Under the pieces are notes generated by a model, which worked only from the letters and a program-made list of their open reading frames with translations, was not told the DNA's origin and did not search any database. Of a DNA stretch of 5,950 nucleotides, positions 1 to 5,946 are shown piece after piece. Every line of letters begins with the position of its first letter. Position 1 is the first letter of the stretch. Origin of the DNA: Actinomycetes bacterium. Lineage in GTDB: Bacteria; Actinomycetota; Acidimicrobiia; Acidimicrobiales; Palsa-688. Made by a program: the position numbers and the translations under genes. The stretch covers positions 1 through 5,950 of the forward strand of contig JAKACE010000128.1 of assembly GCA_021821705.1 (NCBI GenBank), in the 5' to 3' direction.

Positions 1-4
1 ACGA

Positions 5-31
5 GGGAGCAATTGTCAATAGTTGTGGATG
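5..31 (+). repeat. Left terminal inverted repeat of the IS256-type element
   Basis: It contains GGAGC (6-10) and the core AGTTGTGGATG (21-31), both found in inverted orientation at the other end. The transposase stop codon (TAG, 44-42) lies 11 bases inside. The outer limit is uncertain because the window begins here. Confidence 0.55.
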
Positions 32-41
32 AGATTTCTGC

Positions 42-1319
42 CTAGGCGGCGACGGGCCCGGATTCGGGCACAGCGGGCTCAGTCTCTGGCCGCCTCCCTT
101 CGTGTAGTTTGCCGTCGATGAAGGTCGCACCCGCCCGGACCAATGGGACGAGCTCGGGCGCGGAGATGTTGTGCCAACGAGCTTGGGCCGCATCGAGCAG
201 CTTGTAGGCCATGGCCAGAGCGGCCTTGCGTGAGCCGGCACCACGGGTGACCCTGGTCCTCAGCCTTACAGTTGAAAATGTGGACTCGATCGGGTTAGTA
301 GTTCGTAAATGTACCCAATGTTCCTTAGGGAAATCGTAGAAGGCAAGCAACCGCTCGAGGTCGTCCATGATCTTGGCCGTGGCTTTGGGAAAGCCGTTGA
401 AGGCGTCGGCAAAGGCCTTCGCGGCGGTCAGGGCATCGGCCCGGTCAGGTGCGTTGTAGATGGCCTGGAGCGCGGGTTTAGCCTGAGGGTGAAGGCGTTT
501 TGGCAAAGCGTCGAGGCAGTTCGCCGTCTTGTGGACCCAACACCTCTGTTCTTTGGTGGCGGGGAACACGTCCCTTATTGCCGCCCAGAAGCCGAGCGCC
601 CCGTCGCCCACCGCCAGCACCGGGCCAGCCAGGCCCCGATCGCGTAGCGAGCGCAGGAGGGCGGCCCAGGACTCCTTGGACTCCCGGTAGCCGTCGGCCA
701 GGGCCACCAGCTCCTTGGAGCCATCGGGGCGCACCCCGACGATCACCAGGCAGCAGAGGCGGTCCTCTTCCAGGCGCACGTTGAAGTGCACCCCGTCTAC
801 CCACCAGTACACGTAGTCGACCCCCGAGAGGTCCCGGGCGGCCCAGTCGTGGTGCTCGGCCTGCCAGGACTCGGTGAGCCGTTGGACGGTAGAGGCGGAA
901 AGGCCCGCTGAGCTGCCGAAGAACTCAGCCAGGGCCGGGGCGAAGTCGCCCGTGGACAGGCCGCGTAGGTACATGACGGGCAGGACCTCGGTCACCTTGG
1001 GGGACTTGCGCATGTAGGCAGGCAGGATGACCGAGCGGTAGTGCTCGCCCTCTCGGCGGTCGTCGACCCGGGGCGCCTTCACCTCCACCATCCCCGCACC
1101 GGTCATAACCTCTCGCCCCTGGGCGTAGCCGTTGGCCACCACCAGGCGGTGGCCAGCCTCGTCGACCAGGTCGCTATGGGCGTCCAGGTAGGCCCGGCGT
1201 TCGGCCAGCAGGGCGCTGGCCAGCATCTGGCGGGCGGCCAGGCGGCACAGCTCGTCTAGGTCGATCGTGCTGGGTTGAGCTTCCGCGCGTGCGGGTGTTT
1301 CTTGGACTAGTTTCAACAT
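42..1319 (-). CDS. IS256-family (mutator-type) DDE transposase
   Basis: This 425-residue protein catalyses cut-and-copy movement of its own insertion sequence by binding the terminal repeats and using a two-metal RNase H-like active site. Visible catalytic residues are D175 (in WWVDGVHF), D239 (in AVGDGALGF) and E345 (in TTNPIESTFSTVRLRT). The family's C-x2-H pair is C260/H263 (QRCWVHK), and an alpha-helical insertion lies between D239 and E345. The length is typical (about 400-430), and no frameshift or missing key residue is seen, so it could be functional. The reading frame is open further upstream (to 1412), but the ATG at 1319 is chosen because GGGGAGGAG lies 7 bases before it and the extra 31 residues have no family character and run into the terminal repeat. 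It is the only gene of the element and is transcribed away from the rest of the window. The C-terminal tail is Pro/Glu-rich and probably disordered. Family assignment is very secure; the subgroup is not resolved. Confidence 0.95.
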   Translation of the reverse strand: MLKLVQETPARAEAQPSTIDLDELCRLAARQMLASALLAERRAYLDAHSDLVDEAGHRLVVANGYAQGREVMTGAGMVEVKAPRVDDRREGEHYRSVILPAYMRKSPKVTEVLPVMYLRGLSTGDFAPALAEFFGSSAGLSASTVQRLTESWQAEHHDWAARDLSGVDYVYWWVDGVHFNVRLEEDRLCCLVIVGVRPDGSKELVALADGYRESKESWAALLRSLRDRGLAGPVLAVGDGALGFWAAIRDVFPATKEQRCWVHKTANCLDALPKRLHPQAKPALQAIYNAPDRADALTAAKAFADAFNGFPKATAKIMDDLERLLAFYDFPKEHWVHLRTTNPIESTFSTVRLRTRVTRGAGSRKAALAMAYKLLDAAQARWHNISAPELVPLVRAGATFIDGKLHEGRRPETEPAVPESGPVAA

Positions 1320-1326
1320 TGGCGTA

Positions 1327-1335
1327 CTCCTCCCC
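1327..1335 (-). promoter_or_regulatory. Ribosome binding site of the IS256 transposase
   Basis: Read on the minus strand, GGGGAGGAG ends 7 bases before the ATG at 1319. It is the best Shine-Dalgarno match in the window and decides the start codon against the longer open frame. Confidence 0.8.
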
Positions 1336-1405
1336 GCCGGCAGCAACCGGCAGGCTCGTTGGTTGGTCAACTTGGAGGGTACGTCACGGCCTTGAGCAGG
1401 TCGAG

Positions 1406-1436
1406 CATCCACAACTTCTGGTTATAACTCGCTCCA
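1406..1436 (-). repeat. Right terminal inverted repeat of the IS256-type element
   Basis: On the minus strand this reads GGAGC, then a spacer, then AGTTGTGGATG, matching the left end except for a spacer four bases longer. The spacer contains the palindrome GTTATAAC (1421-1428), whose TATAAC could serve as a -10 element for the transposase. No good -35 was seen at the right distance, so the promoter reading is weak. Confidence 0.55.
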
Positions 1437-2017
1437 TTGTACGATCTCGTTTAATGGGGACCCGCCAGTGGGGCAAGGCACGCCGAACCGGCGATCCCGC
1501 GCCCTCGGACAAGGCTAGGTTCGTTGACCAACGTCTGAGCGCAGAATGACGGCGGCCGCAGTCGACTCCTGGGTCCGCGGCGTGCGCCCAACGGCGATCT
1601 TCAGCCATGCCGCTGCCAGGGGGAACGTCGCTATGCCAGGTACCTCAAGCCTGGGGCTGTCGCACCTTGGGGCACGAGCAACGGCTCCGCCAACGGCGGC
1701 CGGCCGAGGGCGGTCGCCGTCCCAGGGTGGCGAGCGTTGCCACGTCCAGCTCTCTGCCTGGGTGCAGTCCTAGGCCCCTGTTGACCCACGGCAATCCCAA
1801 GTCGTAGGCCGCGTGGTGCGAGGGGCACGCGCCGAGGCCGCTGGCGACGTCCGGACGGTCACGATCGTCCGAGCCCCGCCAGAGCGGGCCCCGGGCGCTG
1901 CGCTCGGCTGCCGGCTGCCAAGAACGAAAACCCAGCCTGCCGCTACATGGCAGCAGCTGAGAAGGTGCAGTCGGGGCGGGTGCGAACTATCGCGGCGGAG
2001 CGGCCAACGCGTGTGCA
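1437..2017. other. Intergenic stretch without a recognisable gene
   Basis: Short open frames exist on both strands, but none gives a protein with recognisable motifs, a good ribosome binding site, or more than high-GC chance character. Small hairpins are present: GTGGC/GCCAC at about 1727-1743, CGGACG/CGTCCG at 1852-1871 with an 8-base loop, and CCCGC/GCGGG at 1875-1888 with a 4-base loop. A TTGACC at 1781-1786 could be a -35 box, but no acceptable -10 follows. The stretch should contain the promoter and, if the downstream pair is an insertion element, its left terminus; neither could be identified. No N-terminal serine-recombinase remnant is visible here. Confidence 0.5.
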
Positions 2018-3034
2018 ATGAGCGGCGCGACAGGCACCTTTCGCTCCATGACCCACAACGTGATGGACGGGACCGCCCAGTCCAGCCCGGCACAAGCCAC
2101 GGTCGCCTCGACGATCAGCGCCTATGCGCCCGTCGGGCACGAACTGGAGGCTTGGGGTGCAGTCGGCCCCGAGGTGCGCCGCTGGGTGACGGCAGCTGCG
2201 CCCGGGCACCGCCGTCGGGCCCTGCAGCTTCTTTATGCGGGGGCTCACCTGGCCTCGTGGTGCGTGGGCCAGGGCATCGCGGTGCAAGCCTCGACCTGTC
2301 TACGTGACGCCACCATCGAGCGCTTCTGTGCCGTGGCCGAGGCGGACGGGCGCTACTCGTCGACCACCCGGGCGACGGTCCGGGCCCGCCTTCGCTACCT
2401 GGCCGCTGCCAACGCGGTGCCGGGCAACCGCCCCGCCCCGCCGCGCCTGGCCCGGGGGCAGGTGCGGCCGCCCTACGACGCCGATGAGGTGCGCAGCTAC
2501 CTGCTACTTGCCGACAGCCAGGGCAGTGCCGAGCGTCGTCGCAGGCTGCGCGCCTTGTTGTTGCTCGGCCTGGGCGCCGGGTGCGGGCCCCAGGACCTGC
2601 GCCAGTTGAGGGGGACCGACGTCGTCGACAGCTCGGGCGTGTGGGTGCTGGTCGGGGGGCCCCGCCCGCGGCGGGTCCCGGTGCTGGACGCCTATGCCGA
2701 GGCCCTGTTGGCGCTGGCCGCCGAGACGGGGGGCCGGCTCATGGTGGGCGGCTGGAAGCCCGACCGGCGCAGTGTCACCACCGTGGTGCTGCACCGGGTC
2801 GAGGGCGGTGCCGACCTTGCCCCCATCGAGCCGGGGCGCCTGCGGTCCACCTGGCTCACCACCCACCTCCGCAACGGGGCCCGCCTGGACGTGGTGATGG
2901 CAGCGGCCGGGCTGCGGACGCCGACCAGCATCGTCGAGCTGGCCCGGTACCTCGGACCGGTGCCGGCCGAGGAGGCAGAGCGGTGCCTGCGGGGCCGGCC
3001 CAGTGTGCCGGCGGCCCAGAGGGCGCGAGGCTAG
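2018..3034 (+). CDS. Tyrosine recombinase/integrase-like protein, catalytically degenerate
   Basis: This 338-residue protein has the two-domain layout of tyrosine recombinases. Residues about 50-135 are a helical core-binding (SAM-like) domain; about 150-320 are the catalytic-type domain. The helix normally carrying the first catalytic arginine reads GLGAGCGPQDLRQL (184-197), with Gly190 where Arg is expected. A basic beta-hairpin (GPRPRRVPV, 214-222) follows at the usual site of the active Lys. In the C-terminal block GRLRSTW (273-279) the HxxR histidine is Gly273 while Arg276 is kept. The second His/Trp position appears to be Leu299 (AAGLR), and Tyr311 (ARYLGP) is a possible nucleophile, though its spacing from Gly298 is longer than usual. 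With several active-site residues replaced, strand cleavage is doubtful and DNA binding is the likelier activity (inference). The ATG at 2018 is the first start in frame; no good Shine-Dalgarno precedes it, and ATGs at 2048 and 2063 are alternatives. The transposase gene follows 4 bases after its stop, suggesting joint function. Fold assignment is fairly secure; function is not. Confidence 0.75.
   Translation: MSGATGTFRSMTHNVMDGTAQSSPAQATVASTISAYAPVGHELEAWGAVGPEVRRWVTAAAPGHRRRALQLLYAGAHLASWCVGQGIAVQASTCLRDATIERFCAVAEADGRYSSTTRATVRARLRYLAAANAVPGNRPAPPRLARGQVRPPYDADEVRSYLLLADSQGSAERRRRLRALLLLGLGAGCGPQDLRQLRGTDVVDSSGVWVLVGGPRPRRVPVLDAYAEALLALAAETGGRLMVGGWKPDRRSVTTVVLHRVEGGADLAPIEPGRLRSTWLTTHLRNGARLDVVMAAAGLRTPTSIVELARYLGPVPAEEAERCLRGRPSVPAAQRARG
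3027..3030 (+). promoter_or_regulatory. Ribosome binding site favouring the GTG start at 3039
   Basis: GAGG sits 8 bases before GTG 3039, overlapping the end of the upstream gene (stop TAG 3032-3034). This favours 3039 over the GTG at 3003, which lies inside the upstream gene. Either start implies translational coupling of the pair. Confidence 0.45.
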
Positions 3035-3038
3035 CGCC

Positions 3039-4811
3039 GTGGCCGGCCGTGCCACAGCGCGACAGCCAGCCCAACGGCCCTCCCGCCTCGAGGACGGCCT
3101 TCGAGAGGACTTCTACGACGCCTTGGCCGTGGTCGAACGCTCAGGGGTGGCGGCGCTCGCCGACTCGCTCACCGTCACCCGGGCCCGGAGCGGCAAGCCC
3201 CTGGGCGCGCCCGTCCGCTTCGACAACCGGGCCCTTCTCGTCTGCATGCTCACGAGCGCCCTGTACCGGCGCAGCACGGAGCTGGCCACCGTGTACGAGC
3301 TGGTCGAGCGGTTCCCCGACGACCTGCTGGCCGAGATCGGGCTCGAGCGGGGCACCGACGCTCACGCGCTGAGCATGGCCCAGCTCGGGCACCGCTGGAA
3401 CCGCCTGGCCGAGGCGATGAACCCCTCGCCTGTGCGCGAGGGGAGGCGCTTGGCGAAGGACCAGGACGGCAGGGCCACCGCCGCCCCGAAACCGGCGGTG
3501 GCCGACCCCAAGTGCCTGGGCCCCGGCGGGCTGAACGGAGCCGGCCCGGTCGGGCCGCTGCGCCGGCCCCGTCGGCCCTCGACGAGGGGACTGGGACGCG
3601 AACTGGCCGAGGGCCAGGCAGCACAACGTGCCCGGTTGCTGGCCGGCTTCGTGGACCGCCTGCTCCAAGCCTGCGTCCCCGCAGCTGTCTCCTACCGGGC
3701 GGTGGCGGTGGACTGGACCGACGCCCCGACAGCCGCGCGCAGCTACAGTTCCCGTTCCACCTCGGCCGACCCCGACGCCGCCTGGGGGCACCGCCGCCCC
3801 AAGGCCAGCATCGCCGGCGCCCGCGCCAGGCGTGCGGCCAAGGCGACCGGCAGGGCGGACGGCGCCACCAGGAAGGCCCGGCTCGACCCCAGGTTGTCCG
3901 ACCTGGCTCCCGACGGGACCGAGCTCGACAAGTCGGAGCGCTACTACGGCTACCTCGCGCACTTCGCCGTTGGCGTGGGCGACGTCGACGGCCCGGTGGT
4001 GCCCGAACTGGCCCTGTCCATGCGCCTGGCCCCGGCCAACGACATGGCCGGGGTGGCGCCGGCGCTCATAGACATGCTGGGCTCGGTGCTGGAGGGCGGG
4101 GCCCCCCTCTGTGAGGTGATCGTTGACCGGGGTTACTCGTCGCGTGCCCTCGGCTCTGTGCACGTGCCCATGGCCGAGCGGGGCCTGTTCCTCACCTTCG
4201 ACTACACCCAGCGCCAGTACGGCCGGCACGGCACGTACCTGGACGCGCCGCTGATCGGGGGTCGCCCGCACTGCCCGTTCACCCCCGAGAGCGACGTCCG
4301 CCTGCCGGGCCTCGGGTCGTCGCGAGCCGACTGGGCTGCCTACTGGCGCCGGCGCGACGCTCTCGACCACTTCGCCTTCCGGCCCCTGGGCCGCCCGGTG
4401 CCCGAGCTCTACCAGCGCTTCCAGTGCCCGGCCAAGGCCGGGCGTGCCCGCTGCCCCTTCGTCCCCGCATCGCTCAGCCTGGCTCACCGCGCCGAGGTCC
4501 CCGACGTCGGGGTGCTCATGGCTGACGGCCAGGAGCGGCTGCGCTGTTGCGGGCGCAGCTTTGTGGCCCGCATGGAGGTCGGCCTCGGCTGGCGCCAGCT
4601 CCACCCGCACGGGAGCCGGGCCTGGGTGCGCTCCTACGACCGCCGCTCGGCCGCTGAGCGCTTCAACTCGTCCATCAAGCTCGAACAGCAGGTCGACGCC
4701 ATGGACATAAGGGTGCTCGGGCTGGCGAAGCGCTCCCTCATGATCGGCTTCGCCGCGGTGGCGACCAACATCCGCCATGTCCGCAACTGGGGACGCCGAC
4801 CGGGTTCGTGA
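3039..4811 (+). CDS. DDE transposase with IS4-type YREK signature
   Basis: About 590 residues from the GTG at 3039 (602 from GTG 3003). Numbering from 3039, the acidic triad is D225 (AVDWTDAP), D363 (VIVDRGYSS) and E540. The last lies in YDRRSAAERFNSSIK, which fits Y-(2)-R-(3)-E-(6)-K exactly (Y533, R536, E540, K547), the hallmark of IS4-related transposases. Residues about 15-130 form a helical N-terminal region, probably DNA-binding; about 130-205 is a Pro/Arg/Gly-rich linker. The long D363-E540 interval holds the expected insertion, with the block FLTFDYTQRQYG and cysteines C412, C463, C472, C503 and C504. This resembles, from memory, a group of actinobacterial proteins with FDY-x-x-x-Q-x-G followed by a CP motif, often annotated only as hypothetical or transposase. 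The C-terminal helix (KRSLMIGFAAVATNIRHVRN) is normal, but the last seven or so residues (from Trp587) overlap serine-recombinase coding sequence in another frame, so the true tail is probably replaced. The catalytic core looks intact. Confidence 0.85.
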   Translation: MAGRATARQPAQRPSRLEDGLREDFYDALAVVERSGVAALADSLTVTRARSGKPLGAPVRFDNRALLVCMLTSALYRRSTELATVYELVERFPDDLLAEIGLERGTDAHALSMAQLGHRWNRLAEAMNPSPVREGRRLAKDQDGRATAAPKPAVADPKCLGPGGLNGAGPVGPLRRPRRPSTRGLGRELAEGQAAQRARLLAGFVDRLLQACVPAAVSYRAVAVDWTDAPTAARSYSSRSTSADPDAAWGHRRPKASIAGARARRAAKATGRADGATRKARLDPRLSDLAPDGTELDKSERYYGYLAHFAVGVGDVDGPVVPELALSMRLAPANDMAGVAPALIDMLGSVLEGGAPLCEVIVDRGYSSRALGSVHVPMAERGLFLTFDYTQRQYGRHGTYLDAPLIGGRPHCPFTPESDVRLPGLGSSRADWAAYWRRRDALDHFAFRPLGRPVPELYQRFQCPAKAGRARCPFVPASLSLAHRAEVPDVGVLMADGQERLRCCGRSFVARMEVGLGWRQLHPHGSRAWVRSYDRRSAAERFNSSIKLEQQVDAMDIRVLGLAKRSLMIGFAAVATNIRHVRNWGRRPGS

Positions 4812-5732
4812 GGTCTTCCGGTTACGCGCTGGCGGCCTCAGCCAGCGCGCCATCGAGGCCCGTACGGGCATCAGGTACTCGTCGACGGTGTACAGCATCT
4901 TGAAGTCCCGCGTGTACCTGGGCGAGGTACCCCACAACGGCCAGTGGTACCCAGGACGGCATGAACCGCTGGTCACGCCAGAGGAGCTCGCGGCCGCCAG
5001 CGGTGGCATCGCTCCGGGAAGACGCCGAGGCCGGGACCTGCTTTCCGGTCGCGTGTGCTGCGGGCTGTGCGGGCGCCTGATGCCTGTCGACCAGAACGGG
5101 TAGGGGGGCGCGGCCTGTGCCGCTGCCGGCACCGTGGGCAGGGTTGTGCCCAGCCTGCACGGACGGACTTGGGCCTGGTCAAAGCGGCCATGCTGGGCAT
5201 GGACCTCGTTGCGTCGGACGAACGGCTCCGGCCCAGCGCGGCGGTGGCCTTGGCGAAGTTGTCCGAGCGTCGTCGCAAGCTCCACTGGACCTGTACTACG
5301 AGGACCGGGTCGGCAAAGACGTCTTGCGAGGAGGAGCGTCGTCTGTTGCGCGAGATCGAGGCTGTGCGGTCCCGGGCTGGTGAGGCGGAGCGGGTCGGGA
5401 CCGAGTGCGCCGAGCTGCTCGAGCGCTTCGAGCAGGTGGTCAAAGTGCTCCAAGAGCTGGACGTGCCCGGTGCCTTGGAGGCCGCCGGGGAAGCCGAGCG
5501 TCGGGTCCTGGTGGAGGAGCTGGTCGACATGGTGACGGTCTTCGCGGACCACCTCGAAGTCACGGTCGCCGGCGCTACCCCGCTCAATGTGCTGTACAGC
5601 GAGGTTGGCTTGAAGGAGTCGGAGACTGTGCGTGCCGGAGGGGGGCTTGTCCGCCTGCGACACCCTTGGCCGTGCGGGACCTCGCGTTCGAGCCCCATCG
5701 AAGTGGTCGAGGGTTTGAGTCTCTCCAGGTGA
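4777..5732 (+). pseudogene. Large serine recombinase, N-terminally truncated and frameshifted
   Basis: This is the C-terminal part of a large serine recombinase, a family that moves phages and elements by serine-mediated strand exchange. The catalytic resolvase domain (about 140 residues with the active serine) is absent. What remains starts at DADRVREVFRLRAGGLSQRAI (from about 4792), the middle of the Recombinase domain, and continues through SILKSRVYLGEV. A zinc ribbon follows, with Cys codons at 5056, 5059 and 5068 (CCGLC) and at 5118, 5124 and 5145 (LCRCRHRGQGC). The two ribbon halves are in different frames: the first ends at TAG 5101-5103 and homology resumes in the -1 frame (GTA 5100). 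A one-base loss from the GGG run at 5098-5100 would explain this. A second defect is a 15-codon patch (5283-5327) read in the wrong frame: the alternative frame gives LDLYYEDRVGKDVL, as expected. Then follow a coiled coil (EEERRLLREIEAVR onward) and a conserved-looking tail (LNVLYSEVGLKE), stop TGA 5730. Not functional as it stands, unless the indels are sequencing errors; even then it lacks catalysis. Confidence 0.88.
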
Positions 5733-5758
5733 CCTTTGGGGACGGCTTCCAAACCCTC
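5709..5758 (+). repeat. 9-bp inverted repeat around the recombinase stop codon
   Basis: GAGGGTTTG (5709-5717) is perfectly complementary to CAAACCCTC (5750-5758), with 32 bases between, and TGA 5730-5732 lies in the loop. There is no T-tract after the second arm, so it is not a classical intrinsic terminator. It could be a weak transcript-end structure or part of a recombination site. Function is unknown. Confidence 0.35.
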
Positions 5759-5897
5759 CCCGGACCATCGAAACCCTTTTTGAACAGGGGTTACAGTGAT
5801 CGTGACGCTCACGGCCGACCGTCGACGCGACCCGCAATCGCTTCGGCAGGCTCATCGGGCGCGGCCCCAGAGGACCGGGGACGGCTTTCACAAACCC
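5738..5897 (+). repeat. Imperfect short direct repeat (two copies)
   Basis: GGGGACGGCTTCCAAACCC (5738-5756) recurs at 5877-5897 as GGGGACGGCTT plus TCACAAACCC, that is, with two extra bases and otherwise near identical, 139 bp apart. The first copy overlaps the right arm of the inverted repeat around the stop codon. It could mark the ends of a small insertion or a recombinase-associated site, or be a chance match. Confidence 0.3.
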
Positions 5898-5921
5898 GCG
5901 CCAAGACAGCTGTCCATACCG

Positions 5922-5946
5922 CCCCCTCGCCCCCTCCCTCCCTCCC
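5922..5946 (-). other. G-quadruplex-forming motif at the window edge
   Basis: The plus strand carries CCCCC (5922-5926), then CCCC (5931-5934) and three CCC runs (5936-5938, 5940-5942, 5944-5946) separated by single T. The minus strand therefore has four or more G-runs with one-base loops, the pattern of a stable parallel quadruplex. It is also a simple CCCT tandem repeat and lies at the very end of the sequence, so it may reflect where assembly stopped. Confidence 0.45.

Larger units (their letters stand above)
5..1436 (-). mobile_element. IS256-family insertion sequence, apparently complete
   Basis: A single transposase gene fills almost all of this stretch. Near each end lies the same 11-bp sequence AGTTGTGGATG, in inverted orientation (21-31 on the plus strand, 1406-1416 as its complement). 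Outside it, both ends carry GGAGC (6-10 and 1431-1435 as complement), but the spacing between GGAGC and the core differs by 4 bp, so the terminal repeat is imperfect. Taking the tips at 5 and 1436 gives about 1.43 kb, a normal size for this family. The bases just outside match as ACGA (1-4 and 1441-1444), which fits the inner half of an 8-bp target duplication TTGTACGA; the rest would lie left of the window. Element identity rests on the transposase; exact boundaries are inferred. Confidence 0.6.
2018..4811 (+). mobile_element. Two-gene element: recombinase-like protein plus YREK transposase
   Basis: Two co-directional genes, separated by 4 untranslated bases, form one probable operon: a tyrosine-recombinase-like gene (2018-3034) and a DDE transposase gene (3039-4811). 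The left terminus is unknown. On the right the transposase frame runs straight into a serine recombinase fragment at about 4780-4795, so the right end is either at that junction or lost. No terminal inverted repeats were found by eye. The span given is that of the genes, not a proven element boundary. Calling it one mobile unit rests on gene order and tight spacing. Confidence 0.5.

Noticed and set aside
1781..1809. A TTGACC -35-like box upstream of the recombinase-like gene.
   Set aside because: No acceptable -10 element at 16-18 bases (GTAGGC/TAGGCC only), so the match is likely chance.
1813..2307. A 164-codon plus-strand open frame starting in the intergenic stretch.
   Set aside because: It overlaps the recombinase-like gene in another frame and its translation is Arg/Gly/Pro-rich with no family character.
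5666..5700. A tRNA-like GTTCGAGCCCC motif.
   Set aside because: The flanks cannot form a T-arm stem and no acceptor, D or anticodon arm is found; it lies in the coding frame of the recombinase remnant.
5772..5792. A possible terminator hairpin, AACCC/GGGTT.
   Set aside because: Only five base pairs with a long loop and no T-tract after it on either strand.
4973..5812. A 279-codon minus-strand open frame over the recombinase remnant.
   Set aside because: Ser/Arg/Thr-rich translation without motifs, fully antisense to recognisable recombinase sequence.
3141..5891. A 916-codon open frame on the minus strand, antisense to the YREK transposase and the serine recombinase remnant.
   Set aside because: Its protein is low-complexity (Gly, Arg, Pro, Ala, His-rich), has no recognisable domain, and the plus strand encodes clear families across the same bases. 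Long antisense frames are common in high-GC genes with biased third positions.
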